Shown here: positions 1 to 7,569 of the stretch, in pieces
How the letters are laid out: every line of letters begins with the position of its first letter
Position numbering within the stretch: the first letter of the stretch is position 1
Assembly: GCA_964561215.1 (NCBI GenBank)
Contig: CAZLOS010000065.1
Coordinates: 1 to 25,993, forward strand
Source of the DNA: JAJFUV01 sp964561215
Lineage (GTDB): Bacteria; Acidobacteriota; Terriglobia; Bryobacterales; Bryobacteraceae
Direction: 5' to 3'
Length of the DNA: 25,993 bases
The notes under the pieces: model-generated
The model's database searches: none
What the model saw: the letters and a program-made list of their open reading frames with translations, nothing else
What the model was told of the DNA's origin: nothing
Translations under genes and position numbers: made by a program

Positions 1-121
1 GTTCCCATGGCGAAATTGCGCACCTGCGTCGGGAACAGTTCGGCCAGCAATGCGCAATTATAAGCCGTTCCCATGGCGAAATTGCGCACCTGCGTCGGGA
101 ACAGTTCGGCCAGCAATGCGC
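1..121. repeat. 66-bp-period tandem duplication at window edge
   Basis: Bases 1-55 recur exactly at 67-121, separated by 11 nt, so the period is 66 bp (22 codons, in frame with the MFS gene). The match stops at 56/122, and its left extent is unknown because copy 1 begins at the window edge. In the protein, the ELFPTQVRNFAMGT block occurs twice in succession, where MFS relatives have one copy followed by a further helix. Confidence 0.9.
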
Positions 122-1112
122 CGAAGCCCGCCGTGCAGCCCGAACCCACGCCCATCATGAACATCACCGTCCAGAAGAAGCCCGGCCTCGCCAGCAACGA
201 TTCCCAGTGGAACGCCAGGGCGTAGATGGCGCAGGCAGTCAGCAAGGAGTACGCCGTGTACGCCCGCCGCCTGCCATAGCGGTCCGCGGCATAGCCGAAC
301 AGCAGCATCCCGGCCAACTGTCCCGATTGCGCCGTAAGGATCCACACCGCCGATCTCCCCACCGGCTGGTGAAACTGGTCCTGCAGGAACCTGGGCAGCC
401 ACACGTAACAGGTCCAGTAGGTGCCGAGCTTGAAAACCCCCAGGATCCAACCCTTGATGAGGGCCGGGAGAAACCCGTGGCGCGTGATCCATCGCAGCGC
501 TTCGATTGGCGAGAGTCGCTCCTCCCTCTGCCGCTTCCATAACGTGGATTCCGGAAGGTGCCGCCGTGCCACAAATGCGAGAACGGCCGTCGCGGACGAA
601 GCCACGAACACCCACCGCCACCCGATCAGCGGCGTGATAAGCAATCCAGTGACGGCGGCCAGGCCTACGCCGAGAGGTTCGCCCGCCTGTAGGAACGCCG
701 CCGCCCGTCCGCGCATATGTTTCGGGGAAGCTTCCTGAACCAGAGCGTGTCCCACGGCCCATTCGCCGCCCACCCCGAGTCCCGTCAGCAGGCGGAAGAA
801 GAGCAGACTCCACGGCCCCGTGGAAAACGCGCACAGCGCCGTGCCCAGCGAGTACAACCCGATCGTCCACGTCATCACCTGTTTGCGCCCGTACCGGTCC
901 GACAGGTAGCCGAATACGATTCCGCCGATTCCCGAGGCGCCCAGCGCCACCCCCAGGATCAAGCTCTCTTGTTGAACGCTCAGCCCCAGTTCCTTCCCAA
1001 TCGGAATCAGCAGGAAGCTGATCAGGATCAGGTCATAGAAATCGAAGGTCCAGCCCAGGAAGGATATGAGCCAGACTCGTATTGGAAAACGCTCGGGTCC
1101 ACCTTGGTTCAT
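1..1112 (-). CDS. MFS transporter, sialate/aromatic-acid symporter-like (3' end outside window)
   Basis: Reading the minus strand from the ATG at 1112 gives 370 residues still open at the window edge. This is a major facilitator superfamily permease of the inner membrane, probably importing a small organic or sugar acid by proton symport. Visible signatures are the loop 2-3 motif GYLSDRYGRK (residues 68-77), its C-half counterpart GYAADRYGRR (273-282), the TM4 motif GLGVGGEWAVG (111-121) and the late ELFPTQVRNFAMG segment (336-348), all typical of the NanT/SLC22-like branch. The substrate cannot be told from sequence. There is no good Shine-Dalgarno; a TATACT box (minus, 1162-1157) lies 44 nt upstream without a convincing -35. 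The last 22 residues are a tandem in-frame repeat of the preceding 22, which is abnormal for the family (TM11 should follow) and probably an assembly or contig-end effect. Confidence 0.88.
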   Translation of the reverse strand, partial: MNQGGPERFPIRVWLISFLGWTFDFYDLILISFLLIPIGKELGLSVQQESLILGVALGASGIGGIVFGYLSDRYGRKQVMTWTIGLYSLGTALCAFSTGPWSLLFFRLLTGLGVGGEWAVGHALVQEASPKHMRGRAAAFLQAGEPLGVGLAAVTGLLITPLIGWRWVFVASSATAVLAFVARRHLPESTLWKRQREERLSPIEALRWITRHGFLPALIKGWILGVFKLGTYWTCYVWLPRFLQDQFHQPVGRSAVWILTAQSGQLAGMLLFGYAADRYGRRRAYTAYSLLTACAIYALAFHWESLLARPGFFWTVMFMMGVGSGCTAGFGALLAELFPTQVRNFAMGTAYNCALLAELFPTQVRNFAMG

Positions 1113-1193
1113 AGGGCGATTCGACTAATCAGATCCGGGCCGCCGGCATCTGGGACAGTATACCCTCAACCGAGGCGATGCGATGCTGCCGGC

Positions 1194-1997
1194 TCAGTCG
1201 ATCCGGTACAGGCGGTAGCCCGCTGCTTCAAAAAGTTCCGTGACGCCCCAGCCCGGCTTGTTGCGCCACATATCCTCGGCGTAATCGGCGGTGTCCTTCA
1301 CGAGCAGGTAGGGGACGCCGCGTGCCTTGAACTCCGCCATCGCCGCGCGCCGCAGGCCTGTCACGTTCTTGAGCGGCGCCGGCTGTGTTTTGTCCGCGAG
1401 CAGTGTCCAGCCGCCCTGCTCGTCCGCCCCTTCGATGCGCAGCGCGGCGGTTTGGTCCATTCCGGCTTCAATCGTCACGGCGTCGAGCGCCACGAGCGCG
1501 CCGAAGTCGATTTCGATGTGCATGCCAGCCGTAACCGGTTCACGCGTGCACCAGCGGGTGACGTGGCTGTTGTCGAAAGCCAACTGCACATCCCAGGGGT
1601 TCGGCCGCGCCGACAGTTTCCATGCGGGCTGCCGTTCCAACTCCTTGCCGAGGCTCCAGGCGCGGATTTCGGTTGCGCACCACTGGCTGGCCGATCCCGG
1701 TTTCGCCACCACAACGCGGATGCGGCGGACGGAGCGGGAAGGAAACCGGTACTGCCATTCGGCCAGGGATTTCTCCGCCGGCACCGTCGCGGCGTTCAGC
1801 GTTTCGGACAGCCGCTGGTTGAACGCGGACATGTGAGAAGCCAGAATCCGGTGCCGGGTATAGGCTTGAGCCGGGGGATCGCTGGCATAGATGGTCTGCA
1901 CCCCCGGCAGGGCTTCATCCAGGCGGCGGGCGGAGGGAGCAGAAGCGGAGGTGCCGAGGAAGATAATCTCAAACAAGGGCGGCGGGGTAGGAAGCAA
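1194..1997 (-). pseudogene. Detached C-terminal discoidin-like part of the frameshifted membrane glycosyltransferase
   Basis: An open frame that begins at a TTG inside the end of the upstream glycosyltransferase gene, in another frame. From about residue 24 (RRLDEALPGVQTIYA) onward it reads as the natural continuation of that protein: in acidobacterial GT39-like membrane glycosyltransferases, as I remember them, the membrane part is followed by a segment like PEAYTSR...SAFN and then by a beta-sandwich resembling F5/8 type C (discoidin) domains. Here AYTRHRILASHMSAFN and NPWDVQLAFDNSHVTRW are the corresponding blocks, and the end (GVTELFEAAGYRLYRID) is complete. Its first 23 or so residues come partly from a 49-nt insertion and look like an RNase Z N-terminus. 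Nothing suggests that this piece is translated alone: no Shine-Dalgarno precedes the TTG. It could be an expressed split gene, a pseudogene, or a sequence error. Confidence 0.7.
1929..1977 (-). other. 49-nt insertion that frameshifts the glycosyltransferase and encodes an RNase-Z-like start
   Basis: Removing these 49 nt joins SYPAA to RRLDEALPG in one frame and restores a single open reading frame from 3450 to 1194. The inserted stretch, read on the minus strand from TTG at 1976, gives FEIIFLGTSASAPSARR, which closely matches the remembered N-terminus of bacterial RNase Z (MFEIIFLGTSASAPS...). Both edges sit in CCGCC runs. The exact borders are therefore uncertain by a few bases. Confidence 0.6.
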
Positions 1998-3450
1998 GCC
2001 GGGAGGTGAGGAAATCGGCCTCCGGCTTCGACCGCAGCGCCGCCGTCAGCGGCGGCCACCCCATCTTCCAGGCGTAAGGATGCGCATAGAGCGGCAGAAT
2101 GCCCGGAAGCGAAATGATCAGTTGAAGCACCGCAAGCGAGGAAAGCAGGCGGCCGAATCGGGATATCCCGAGGGCCAGAGCCATGGCGACAAAAGGAACC
2201 AAGGGAAGCAGGAACCGGCCGCCGGAATTGCCCACGTAACCCGGCGCCAGCACCAGCGCGGCGGCCAGCAGCCGCCTCGCTTCCTTCCGGCGCAACGCCA
2301 GCAGCGCCAGCGGCGCCAGCGCGAACAGCGGCCCGATGAGGCCTTGCGATTCCCGGCCCGAAATCAACGCGTCCCACAAACCCGCTAACCGGCTGGAGCC
2401 GTCCGGCATCCTGGCCATGATCGTGCGGTATAGGTTCTCGAAGGAAACATAGATGAAAGGATTGGGGAACCAGGAATTGCAGAACGGAGCCACCGGGTTT
2501 TTCACCCAGATCCAATCCTTGATCATCCACGGAGCCACCTGCACTGCGGAGCAAACCGCAACGGTAAGCGGTCCTTTGAGCCATCCCTGTCCGGCGCGGG
2601 CCTGCCGCCACAGGACGAACGCCATGGCAGCGGGGATCACGAAGCCTCCGGTGTACTTCAGCGCATAGCAGAATCCCGCCAATAACCCCGCCAGAAGCAG
2701 CAGGCCGCGGTTCCGGCTGCGGTCCCACAATTCGAGCAGGTAATAGACGCCGAAGGCCGTCGCGGCCAGCGCCACGTCGTTGTAGGCGCTGACGCCGTCG
2801 ATGCCCATCAGCGGGCATGTAAACGCCATCAGGCCGGCGAAAGCGCCCGCGGCCGGGAACCCGAACCTGCGCCCGTAGCTCACCAGCAGCAGCGGCAGCG
2901 CCAGCAAGAAACTGAAATGCACCATCGCCGCCGCGGAGTGCCGGCCGAACGCGTAGGCCATCAGGAACAGCATTTCGATGCCTTGCGAGAGGCTGGCGTA
3001 CATGTTCGTGGTGATGGGCACCAGGCCGTGCGCCCGCGCGTAATGGCCGACAATCTCCAGGTGGTAGGCCACTCCGTCCGGGCTCGCCTCCGGCGCCAGG
3101 GCGTGAACCAAGTACAGGATCCCGAAACCGGCGAAACCGATCCGGAACAGTTTGAGCCACGGTTGCGGCAACGGCTCCAGCGGCTCCCCGCGGCGGCCGC
3201 GGTTGAACCACAACGCGGCGGCTATGAGCGCGAACGCCAGCACCTGCAGCACGCCGCGATAGACAAGATGCGCGGAGCCGAGCAGGAAGATCACCAGGCT
3301 GAGCGCCGCCGAACCGCAGAGGAAGGAGAATAGCGCGAACTCGATGCGGCGGAACTCGCCGCGCAACCGGGCGAGCAGCAGCGATCCCAGCGCCACGCCG
3401 GCGCCCACGGTCAAGCCCGCTCCGAAAAGGATCTGAAAGATTGTTTTCAC
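1969..3450 (-). CDS. Integral membrane glycosyltransferase (GT39/ArnT-like), truncated by frameshift
   Basis: A 493-residue multi-pass inner-membrane protein. The GTG start at 3450 shares the four bases GTGA with the stop of the lipoprotein gene upstream, so the two are translationally coupled. Long hydrophobic helices alternate with short loops throughout. The first large outward loop carries APEASPDGVAYHLEIVGHYARAHG-type sequence (near residues 123-145), where GT-C enzymes using polyprenyl-phosphate sugar donors keep their acidic catalytic residue (D128 region). Donor and acceptor are unknown; by analogy it would add a sugar to lipid or protein at the periplasmic face. The frame ends early at SYPAALV because of a 49-nt insertion; the lost C-terminus continues in the frame 1194-1948. 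Without that part the membrane catalytic half is still complete, so some activity is possible. Confidence 0.8.
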   Translation of the reverse strand: MKTIFQILFGAGLTVGAGVALGSLLLARLRGEFRRIEFALFSFLCGSAALSLVIFLLGSAHLVYRGVLQVLAFALIAAALWFNRGRRGEPLEPLPQPWLKLFRIGFAGFGILYLVHALAPEASPDGVAYHLEIVGHYARAHGLVPITTNMYASLSQGIEMLFLMAYAFGRHSAAAMVHFSFLLALPLLLVSYGRRFGFPAAGAFAGLMAFTCPLMGIDGVSAYNDVALAATAFGVYYLLELWDRSRNRGLLLLAGLLAGFCYALKYTGGFVIPAAMAFVLWRQARAGQGWLKGPLTVAVCSAVQVAPWMIKDWIWVKNPVAPFCNSWFPNPFIYVSFENLYRTIMARMPDGSSRLAGLWDALISGRESQGLIGPLFALAPLALLALRRKEARRLLAAALVLAPGYVGNSGGRFLLPLVPFVAMALALGISRFGRLLSSLAVLQLIISLPGILPLYAHPYAWKMGWPPLTAALRSKPEADFLTSRLASYPAALV

Positions 3451-3995
3451 CGTGCGAAGAACCCCGCGTCTACGAGCAGAATCCCCAACTTGGCGTTGTC
3501 GGTTGGCGCAATCCAGTACTTGTCCACCCGGATCGCCACGCGTGTTTCGGGCATCATCTCCAGCAATTCCTCCGGCACGGGAGCCTCAAACCGGTGCTCC
3601 TCAGGCTCGGCGCAGCGCATCTTGCCGACGGCGGTGCCGTTTACCCGGAACTCCACGGTGAACGGCCCGGTCTCCTTGAACGTTCCGGAGTGCACGATGA
3701 AATTCACCACCAGCCGTTGATTCGCCTTATCTTCAAGGACGAACCGCATCTCCGGATACTCGAATGTCCAGCGCCGGCCCTGGCCCGGGGTAGCTTCGAT
3801 GTCCTTGACCAAGTACTTCTGCGCCCAGGGAGAGTCCATCCGGGTGAACGCGTGCATGGAACGGATCAGCGGAGGATCAGGGCCGAAGTCGCCGGGCCTT
3901 TGCGGCGGGGGCGAATAGGCCGCGGGATAACGCGCGCACCCACACGCCAGAAGCAGAGTTGTAGTCAGGATAGGAACCGCTGCCGGCAGTCGCAA
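3447..3995 (-). CDS. Putative lipoprotein of unknown function, first gene of the glycosyltransferase operon
   Basis: 182 residues. The N-terminus (MRLPAAVPILTTTLLLACGC) is a lipoprotein signal peptide with lipobox LLAC at residues 15-18, so C18 would be acylated and the protein anchored in a membrane. A proline-rich linker (about 24-40) precedes a predicted beta-rich domain (about 60-175, with FTVEFRVNGTAVGKM and a C-terminal LGILLVDAGFF). I do not recognise the family. The start is TTG at 3995; a TAAACT box ends 6 nt upstream, so the message may be nearly leaderless. The stop overlaps the glycosyltransferase start by 4 nt, pointing to a joint envelope or surface-glycan role, which is inference. 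Confidence 0.75.
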   Translation of the reverse strand: MRLPAAVPILTTTLLLACGCARYPAAYSPPPQRPGDFGPDPPLIRSMHAFTRMDSPWAQKYLVKDIEATPGQGRRWTFEYPEMRFVLEDKANQRLVVNFIVHSGTFKETGPFTVEFRVNGTAVGKMRCAEPEEHRFEAPVPEELLEMMPETRVAIRVDKYWIAPTDNAKLGILLVDAGFFAR

Positions 3996-4001
3996 GAGGG
4001 C

Positions 4002-4007
4002 AGTTTA
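4002..4007 (-). promoter_or_regulatory. Extended -10 box for the lipoprotein-glycosyltransferase operon
   Basis: On the minus strand the sequence TGGTAAACT is an extended -10 (TGn before TAAACT). It ends 6 nt before the TTG start, implying a leaderless or near-leaderless transcript. No -35 hexamer is visible at the expected spacing. A 6-bp inverted repeat (4031-4036 with 4042-4047) lies 24 nt upstream of the box. Confidence 0.4.
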
Positions 4008-4271
4008 CCACGGAAGCGTCGGGCCTGACTCATCCTGCGCGAGGATGGAGCATGCGCGGTCTGGTTCCGCGGAGTTGCGGAATCGCGTGGGCTGTCACCG
4101 AGATTTTCGGGGCAAGTCGTTCCGGAGGGACTCTTGGATCCGGAGCCGGAGATTCCGCCAGAAGATTCGTGCTCAGAGGATGCCGCCAAACCCGCGTAAA
4201 TATAGCTTCAGCGCGGGGACGCAAACATTTGACAATGCTTTCACTTGCCTTTTTTTGAGCGAATGAACTGA

Positions 4272-4277
4272 TATAAT
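4272..4277 (+). promoter_or_regulatory. -10 box and ribosome binding site of the small coiled-coil gene
   Basis: TATAAT at 4272-4277 is a consensus -10, 33 nt before the ATG at 4311. The nearest -35-like hexamer is TTGCCT (4245-4250), 21 nt away, which is too long for a standard sigma-70 promoter. AAGGAG at 4296-4301 lies 9 nt before the ATG and fixes the start. Confidence 0.5.
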
Positions 4278-4310
4278 GCGGACCTAACGCCAAAAAAGGA
4301 GTTTACGAGG

Positions 4311-4607
4311 ATGGTGTCCGATGAACAGTTCCAGGCCCTCCAGCAAAAAGTAGATCTGATAGTGAAGCAGGTTAACGAGTCCCTGCAACGGCTTGTAGAC
4401 CGCGTTTCCGCCCTTGAGGCTGTCAGTGCCGAGAACAACGAAGCCCACCAGTCAATTCTTAACATCCTGGAGAACTTTAAAACGCGATTCGATGACTCCA
4501 GCAAAGTAAATGAGTCAATCGTTAAGCTCCTGGAACAAACCCAGGAAAGGATACTGAAGCACGAATCGTATATCGAGACGTTGCTCATGGCGGCCGGGGG
4601 TGAGTGA
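4311..4607 (+). CDS. Small coiled-coil protein of unknown function
   Basis: 98 residues with a strong AAGGAG ribosome binding site and a consensus -10 box, so this is a well-expressed real gene. Almost the whole sequence (residues 5-90) is alpha-helical with hydrophobic heptads (LQQKVDLIVKQV, LQRLVDRVSALEAV, SIVKLLEQTQERIL), as in a dimeric or trimeric coiled coil. It has no signal peptide and no membrane segment, so it is probably cytoplasmic. It ends in a disordered MAAGGE tail. It resembles ZapA-like and other small oligomerising proteins in size, but I see no specific family motif. It stands 8 nt before the left repeat of the tRNA-Pro island and so may mark the ancestral neighbour downstream of that tRNA. 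Confidence 0.8.
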   Translation: MVSDEQFQALQQKVDLIVKQVNESLQRLVDRVSALEAVSAENNEAHQSILNILENFKTRFDDSSKVNESIVKLLEQTQERILKHESYIETLLMAAGGE

Positions 4608-4615
4608 TGGAATGA

Positions 4616-4789
4616 CCGAATAATTCGGGGACGGACGGAACGTAGACTTCCTGTAGAGTCGCCGCCGAGATCTTGCATGACTTGCCGCCGTGCTCGGGGA
4701 AGAGCCGGCTGAGGTTACGTTCGGGAAGATGATCTAAAAGGAATGGTCGGGGCGAGTGGATTTGAACCACCGGCCTCCTGGTCCCGAAC
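4616..4789. repeat. Left direct repeat (copy A) of the tRNA-Pro island
   Basis: 174 nt that match 7570-7751 in the same orientation. The last 54 nt (4736-4789) are identical to 7698-7751; the first about 65 nt (4616-4680) are nearly identical; the middle (about 4690-4735) is diverged and 8 nt shorter. The identical part ends in the 3' half of a tRNA-Pro gene. The first block starts with the perfect palindrome CCGAATAATTCGG (4616-4628). Confidence 0.85.
4744..4789 (-). pseudogene. tRNA-Pro 3'-half fragment (displaced attachment site)
   Basis: Minus strand, 46 nt identical to the intact tRNA-Pro from the last base of the 5' anticodon stem through the anticodon loop, variable and T arms, acceptor strand and encoded CCA. 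The 5' half (D arm and 5' acceptor strand) is absent and replaced by unrelated sequence at 4790. It cannot make a tRNA. This is the usual footprint of site-specific integration into a tRNA anticodon loop. Confidence 0.88.
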
Positions 4790-4823
4790 TTGGAACTCCA
4801 TCAATCACAACGACTTAGGTGCA

Positions 4824-4891
4824 GTCATACCGAATCACATCGGGTAACATTCTCAGGAGCTTGCGCCCGAGTTCGTGTGATTCGGAGTGAC
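4824..4891. repeat. Imperfect inverted repeat downstream of the SIR2-NTPase gene
   Basis: GTCATACCGAATCAC (4824-4838) pairs with GTGATTCGGAGTGAC (4877-4891), 13 of 15 positions, with a 38-nt loop. It lies between the left att core and the stop of the SIR2-NTPase gene. It may be a recombinase arm-site pair or a weak terminator; it has no U-tract. Confidence 0.5.
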
Positions 4892-4944
4892 TCGGCGGGA
4901 GCGCAGCGTGGGCATGCTATTGGGCATACCTCACCGAGGGCTCC

Positions 4945-7380
4945 TTACTTGTCCACCTGGGCACCGGAGAGCAGTCGCAGTCGTGCCATCGCGTTGCGGC
5001 ATTCGACAACGTATTTCTGATTCTGCAGGGTTGCGGGCAAACCTGCTATCCGCTTCTCTATGTATCTAGCCGCGTTGATGACTTCCTCCTTTTCCGCATC
5101 CTTGAGAGCTCCAGCAAACGTATCGTAAAAGCTGCCGATCGCTGTCGCCACTCGGTACGGATAATGCAGTCGTTCTGTCTGAATCTGCTCAAAGATGATC
5201 TTGCGGGCGTCGCGAAACAGCTTCATCCCAACCGCCGGAGAACTGCTCCCGCTTGCCTGCTGAAGCAGTAGCCGGGCGTAGTGATTGTCGATCTTGTGCG
5301 TGTCGTAGTTGCGACTGCGCTCCGCGAACGCGTATGCCGACTGGAAATACTTCTCGGATCGTTCGAAGTCTCCAAACACAAGGGCGGCGATGGCATATTG
5401 CAGCCAGAACTGCGGGTTCGTCTGGCAGTACTTTAGATTCTTCACTCGTTCGTAGTACCGGAACGCGGCCTCGCGTCGTTCATCGATCGCTCGATTAGGC
5501 AGGATCGTCTCTATCTGACTGAACTGGAGCAAACTTCGCAGGGTCTCATTGTAGAGGCGATAAGAGGCACCAAGACGGTCTAGAGATCGCGCCATGGTAG
5601 TCATTGCGTCCACGATCGAATTCGGATTTGCAACACGGTTCAGCACGAACTGAGCTGCCACGGACGATCGATTCGTAACTTCGCCCCGTCTGAAATCAAT
5701 GAACTCGGCGACTCGTTCGCTATGCTGGAAAGCCGCATCGAGAACTCGATTTCCGAAGATGTCCGCAAGCATGTCCATCGTCACGCGTTGACCAAGAACG
5801 GTCAATGCCAGAATTCCCAGAAGCACATCATAAAAACCGCCCTTCGAGTCGAGCGTCTTGAGGATTTCGTCGAATCGGGCTTGGATCTGTGGTGCTTGAA
5901 ACAGATCAACCAAGATGGACTGCCATTCGCCTCGACACCGAGACCTGAGGACGCCGAGGCGGCTTCGCCTTGATTGAGCAGCCCGATCTCCCCAAAGGCC
6001 ATATTGTTCCAAGAGGCTGTTGACCTTCTCAAGCTCTGCGTCATCCATTTGCTCGATGTTGATTTCTCGGATTGTGTGCCTCGCGAATATCTCCTGAATG
6101 CGATCCACGAGAACGTCGTTGGGACCAGTCCTGGAGGTAAGGAGCAGCGACATGTTCTCATTTCGGTGCCGACCGAGAATTTCCAACGCGTCCATCCATG
6201 CAGGATATGTGTCGACAACGAGCACGTATGGCTTGGTGGATGAGCAAAGATAAGAAAGTTCTTCCGCCATCGTAGGCGATCGCTTCGCAAGGAAGTAACT
6301 GGGTCTTCCCGCGGCAGTCGCAAGGCCCGCGATGATCTCTGCGACTACGGATTTCCCGTTCCCAAGGTTCCCCGTAACGACGGCGACATTTACAGGGTCG
6401 TTGAGAAGCTTCATGATGTTCGCGATCGCAGAGCGCTCGACGAGATATGGCTGTGTGCCTCCGTGCAGCGCATTCCACCCAAGCTGCCGATCGATATTTC
6501 CTCGCAACAGTAAATCAAAAATCGATCTGTCTGACACTTGAGTCGTGTCGCCCAACTTGGATGTGTACGGCTCGATGCAGAACCAGTTGGGTTGAGTGCG
6601 TTCGGCCGGCGTGTACTTACTGCGCTTATTCTCCAATTGCTTACCGAACCAAACCGAGTCGAATCGTTGCACTGTACCGTATCGCACGGCCCGGTTTTCC
6701 GTTCGAGACGTGGGATTAGATCCGACCACGAAGAAGGTTTTTTCCTGCAACTGCTCAGTGGCCGCAAGTAGGCGGGCAACATCGAGATCGACGAGCGAAT
6801 AGCCGACAAAGAAGACCGACTTTGCCATCGTAAGGTCGAGGCGGAACACGGAGGCCCATGGAGACGCCTCGACAGAAGCTGTGATGTAGCTCGTGTCGGT
6901 CAACTTCAGTTCGTCCCCTAGCGACGACGTGACCCGCTCCACATATCCGTTAAAGTGGATGCAGAGCAGCTCTTTCTGGTCGAAGTCGCTGGGTTTCTCT
7001 GACAAGGTCACGGGACGAAAGGGGCTCTTGGATTCCCCGGAAGCAAGTTCGAACACGTTGTCGTAGTTCGTGGTGTAGACTCTGCGCCATGGCACGCTAC
7101 TGATGGATAGGTGGTGCTTCGCTAAGCGGGTTGCCCGGAAGCTTTGAAGGACTTCTTTTGCGAGCGCGGCTGCCCCGCGGTTGTCCAGGAATGCATCGGC
7201 GGCGTCCGGCAACTCCGTGTTGGATGGCAGGCTTATTGCCCCGGCTAGGCGCGACGCAAACTGAGACCCCAATTCGAAAGGCTCGCCCCTACTGTTGGTA
7301 GCACCGAGTGAAAATCCTGCCCCTAGAAAAAGTACGGAGTCGCCATCCAAGGCGTGCTCAAGCGCGGAGTTGAAGTCCAT
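4945..7380 (-). CDS. SIR2-like / P-loop STAND-like NTPase / TPR-like protein, candidate anti-phage defence effector
   Basis: 811 residues from the ATG at 7380; the frame is open to an ATG at 7503, with another ATG at 7404, and no start has a clear Shine-Dalgarno. I chose 7380 because SIR2-like proteins begin about 20 residues before the first motif. N-terminal SIR2-like NADase fold: GAGFS (20-24), TTNYD (103-107), the IHFNG histidine (H142) and GYSLVDLD (193-200). Central P-loop NTPase: Walker A GNLGNGKS (337-344), Walker B VLVVD (386-390), sensor-like LLLTSR (412-417). The C-terminal 250 residues are helical with TPR-like repeats (around FGDFERSEKYFQSAYAFAE). Known proteins of this layout sense phage components through the C-terminal repeats, oligomerise through the NTPase and deplete NAD+. 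The role here is inferred from architecture. It is the sole gene of the tRNA-Pro island; I cannot assign it to a named system such as Avs5 without a search. Confidence 0.88.
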   Translation of the reverse strand: MDFNSALEHALDGDSVLFLGAGFSLGATNSRGEPFELGSQFASRLAGAISLPSNTELPDAADAFLDNRGAAALAKEVLQSFRATRLAKHHLSISSVPWRRVYTTNYDNVFELASGESKSPFRPVTLSEKPSDFDQKELLCIHFNGYVERVTSSLGDELKLTDTSYITASVEASPWASVFRLDLTMAKSVFFVGYSLVDLDVARLLAATEQLQEKTFFVVGSNPTSRTENRAVRYGTVQRFDSVWFGKQLENKRSKYTPAERTQPNWFCIEPYTSKLGDTTQVSDRSIFDLLLRGNIDRQLGWNALHGGTQPYLVERSAIANIMKLLNDPVNVAVVTGNLGNGKSVVAEIIAGLATAAGRPSYFLAKRSPTMAEELSYLCSSTKPYVLVVDTYPAWMDALEILGRHRNENMSLLLTSRTGPNDVLVDRIQEIFARHTIREINIEQMDDAELEKVNSLLEQYGLWGDRAAQSRRSRLGVLRSRCRGEWQSILVDLFQAPQIQARFDEILKTLDSKGGFYDVLLGILALTVLGQRVTMDMLADIFGNRVLDAAFQHSERVAEFIDFRRGEVTNRSSVAAQFVLNRVANPNSIVDAMTTMARSLDRLGASYRLYNETLRSLLQFSQIETILPNRAIDERREAAFRYYERVKNLKYCQTNPQFWLQYAIAALVFGDFERSEKYFQSAYAFAERSRNYDTHKIDNHYARLLLQQASGSSSPAVGMKLFRDARKIIFEQIQTERLHYPYRVATAIGSFYDTFAGALKDAEKEEVINAARYIEKRIAGLPATLQNQKYVVECRNAMARLRLLSGAQVDK

Positions 7381-7569
7381 CGAGTCATCAATACCACGTT
7401 TCATCGCAGGCTGGCGGTTTACGCGCGAAGTGTAGTTTCCAAGATTAAGGGAATTTAGCGAGAATGCGCGCTCCATTCTCCAGCCGAATGCGGCACGATT
7501 CATTCGGGCCGCCAGATGACTGCGGCCGGAAGGAGAGATCAGAGAATGTCAGCATCAGCGAAGAAGGCG

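Larger units (their letters stand above)
3996..4310. other. Intergenic region with divergent promoters, otherwise no gene seen
   Basis: These 315 nt separate the minus-strand lipoprotein operon from the plus-strand coiled-coil gene. Apart from the two -10 boxes, a small inverted repeat at 4031-4047 and a T7 run at 4250-4256, I see no gene. A TTGACA at 4229-4234 has no -10 at a usable distance. Confidence 0.5.

Noticed and set aside
1194..1997. A true RNase Z gene
   Set aside because: Only about 17 residues resemble RNase Z; no HxHxDH metal motif or later blocks follow, and the rest is a discoidin-like domain.
1796..3211. 471-codon minus-strand frame within the glycosyltransferase
   Set aside because: Low-complexity Arg/Pro/Gly-rich translation without membrane helices; a shadow frame.
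4030..4230. Possible structured RNA (6S-like) upstream of the small coiled-coil gene
   Set aside because: No closed terminal stem, no central bubble and no terminator can be supported; only a short 6-bp inverted repeat is visible.
4790..7560. Integrase remnant inside the island
   Set aside because: No frame on either strand shows the R-H-R-Y residues of tyrosine recombinases or a serine recombinase catalytic motif.
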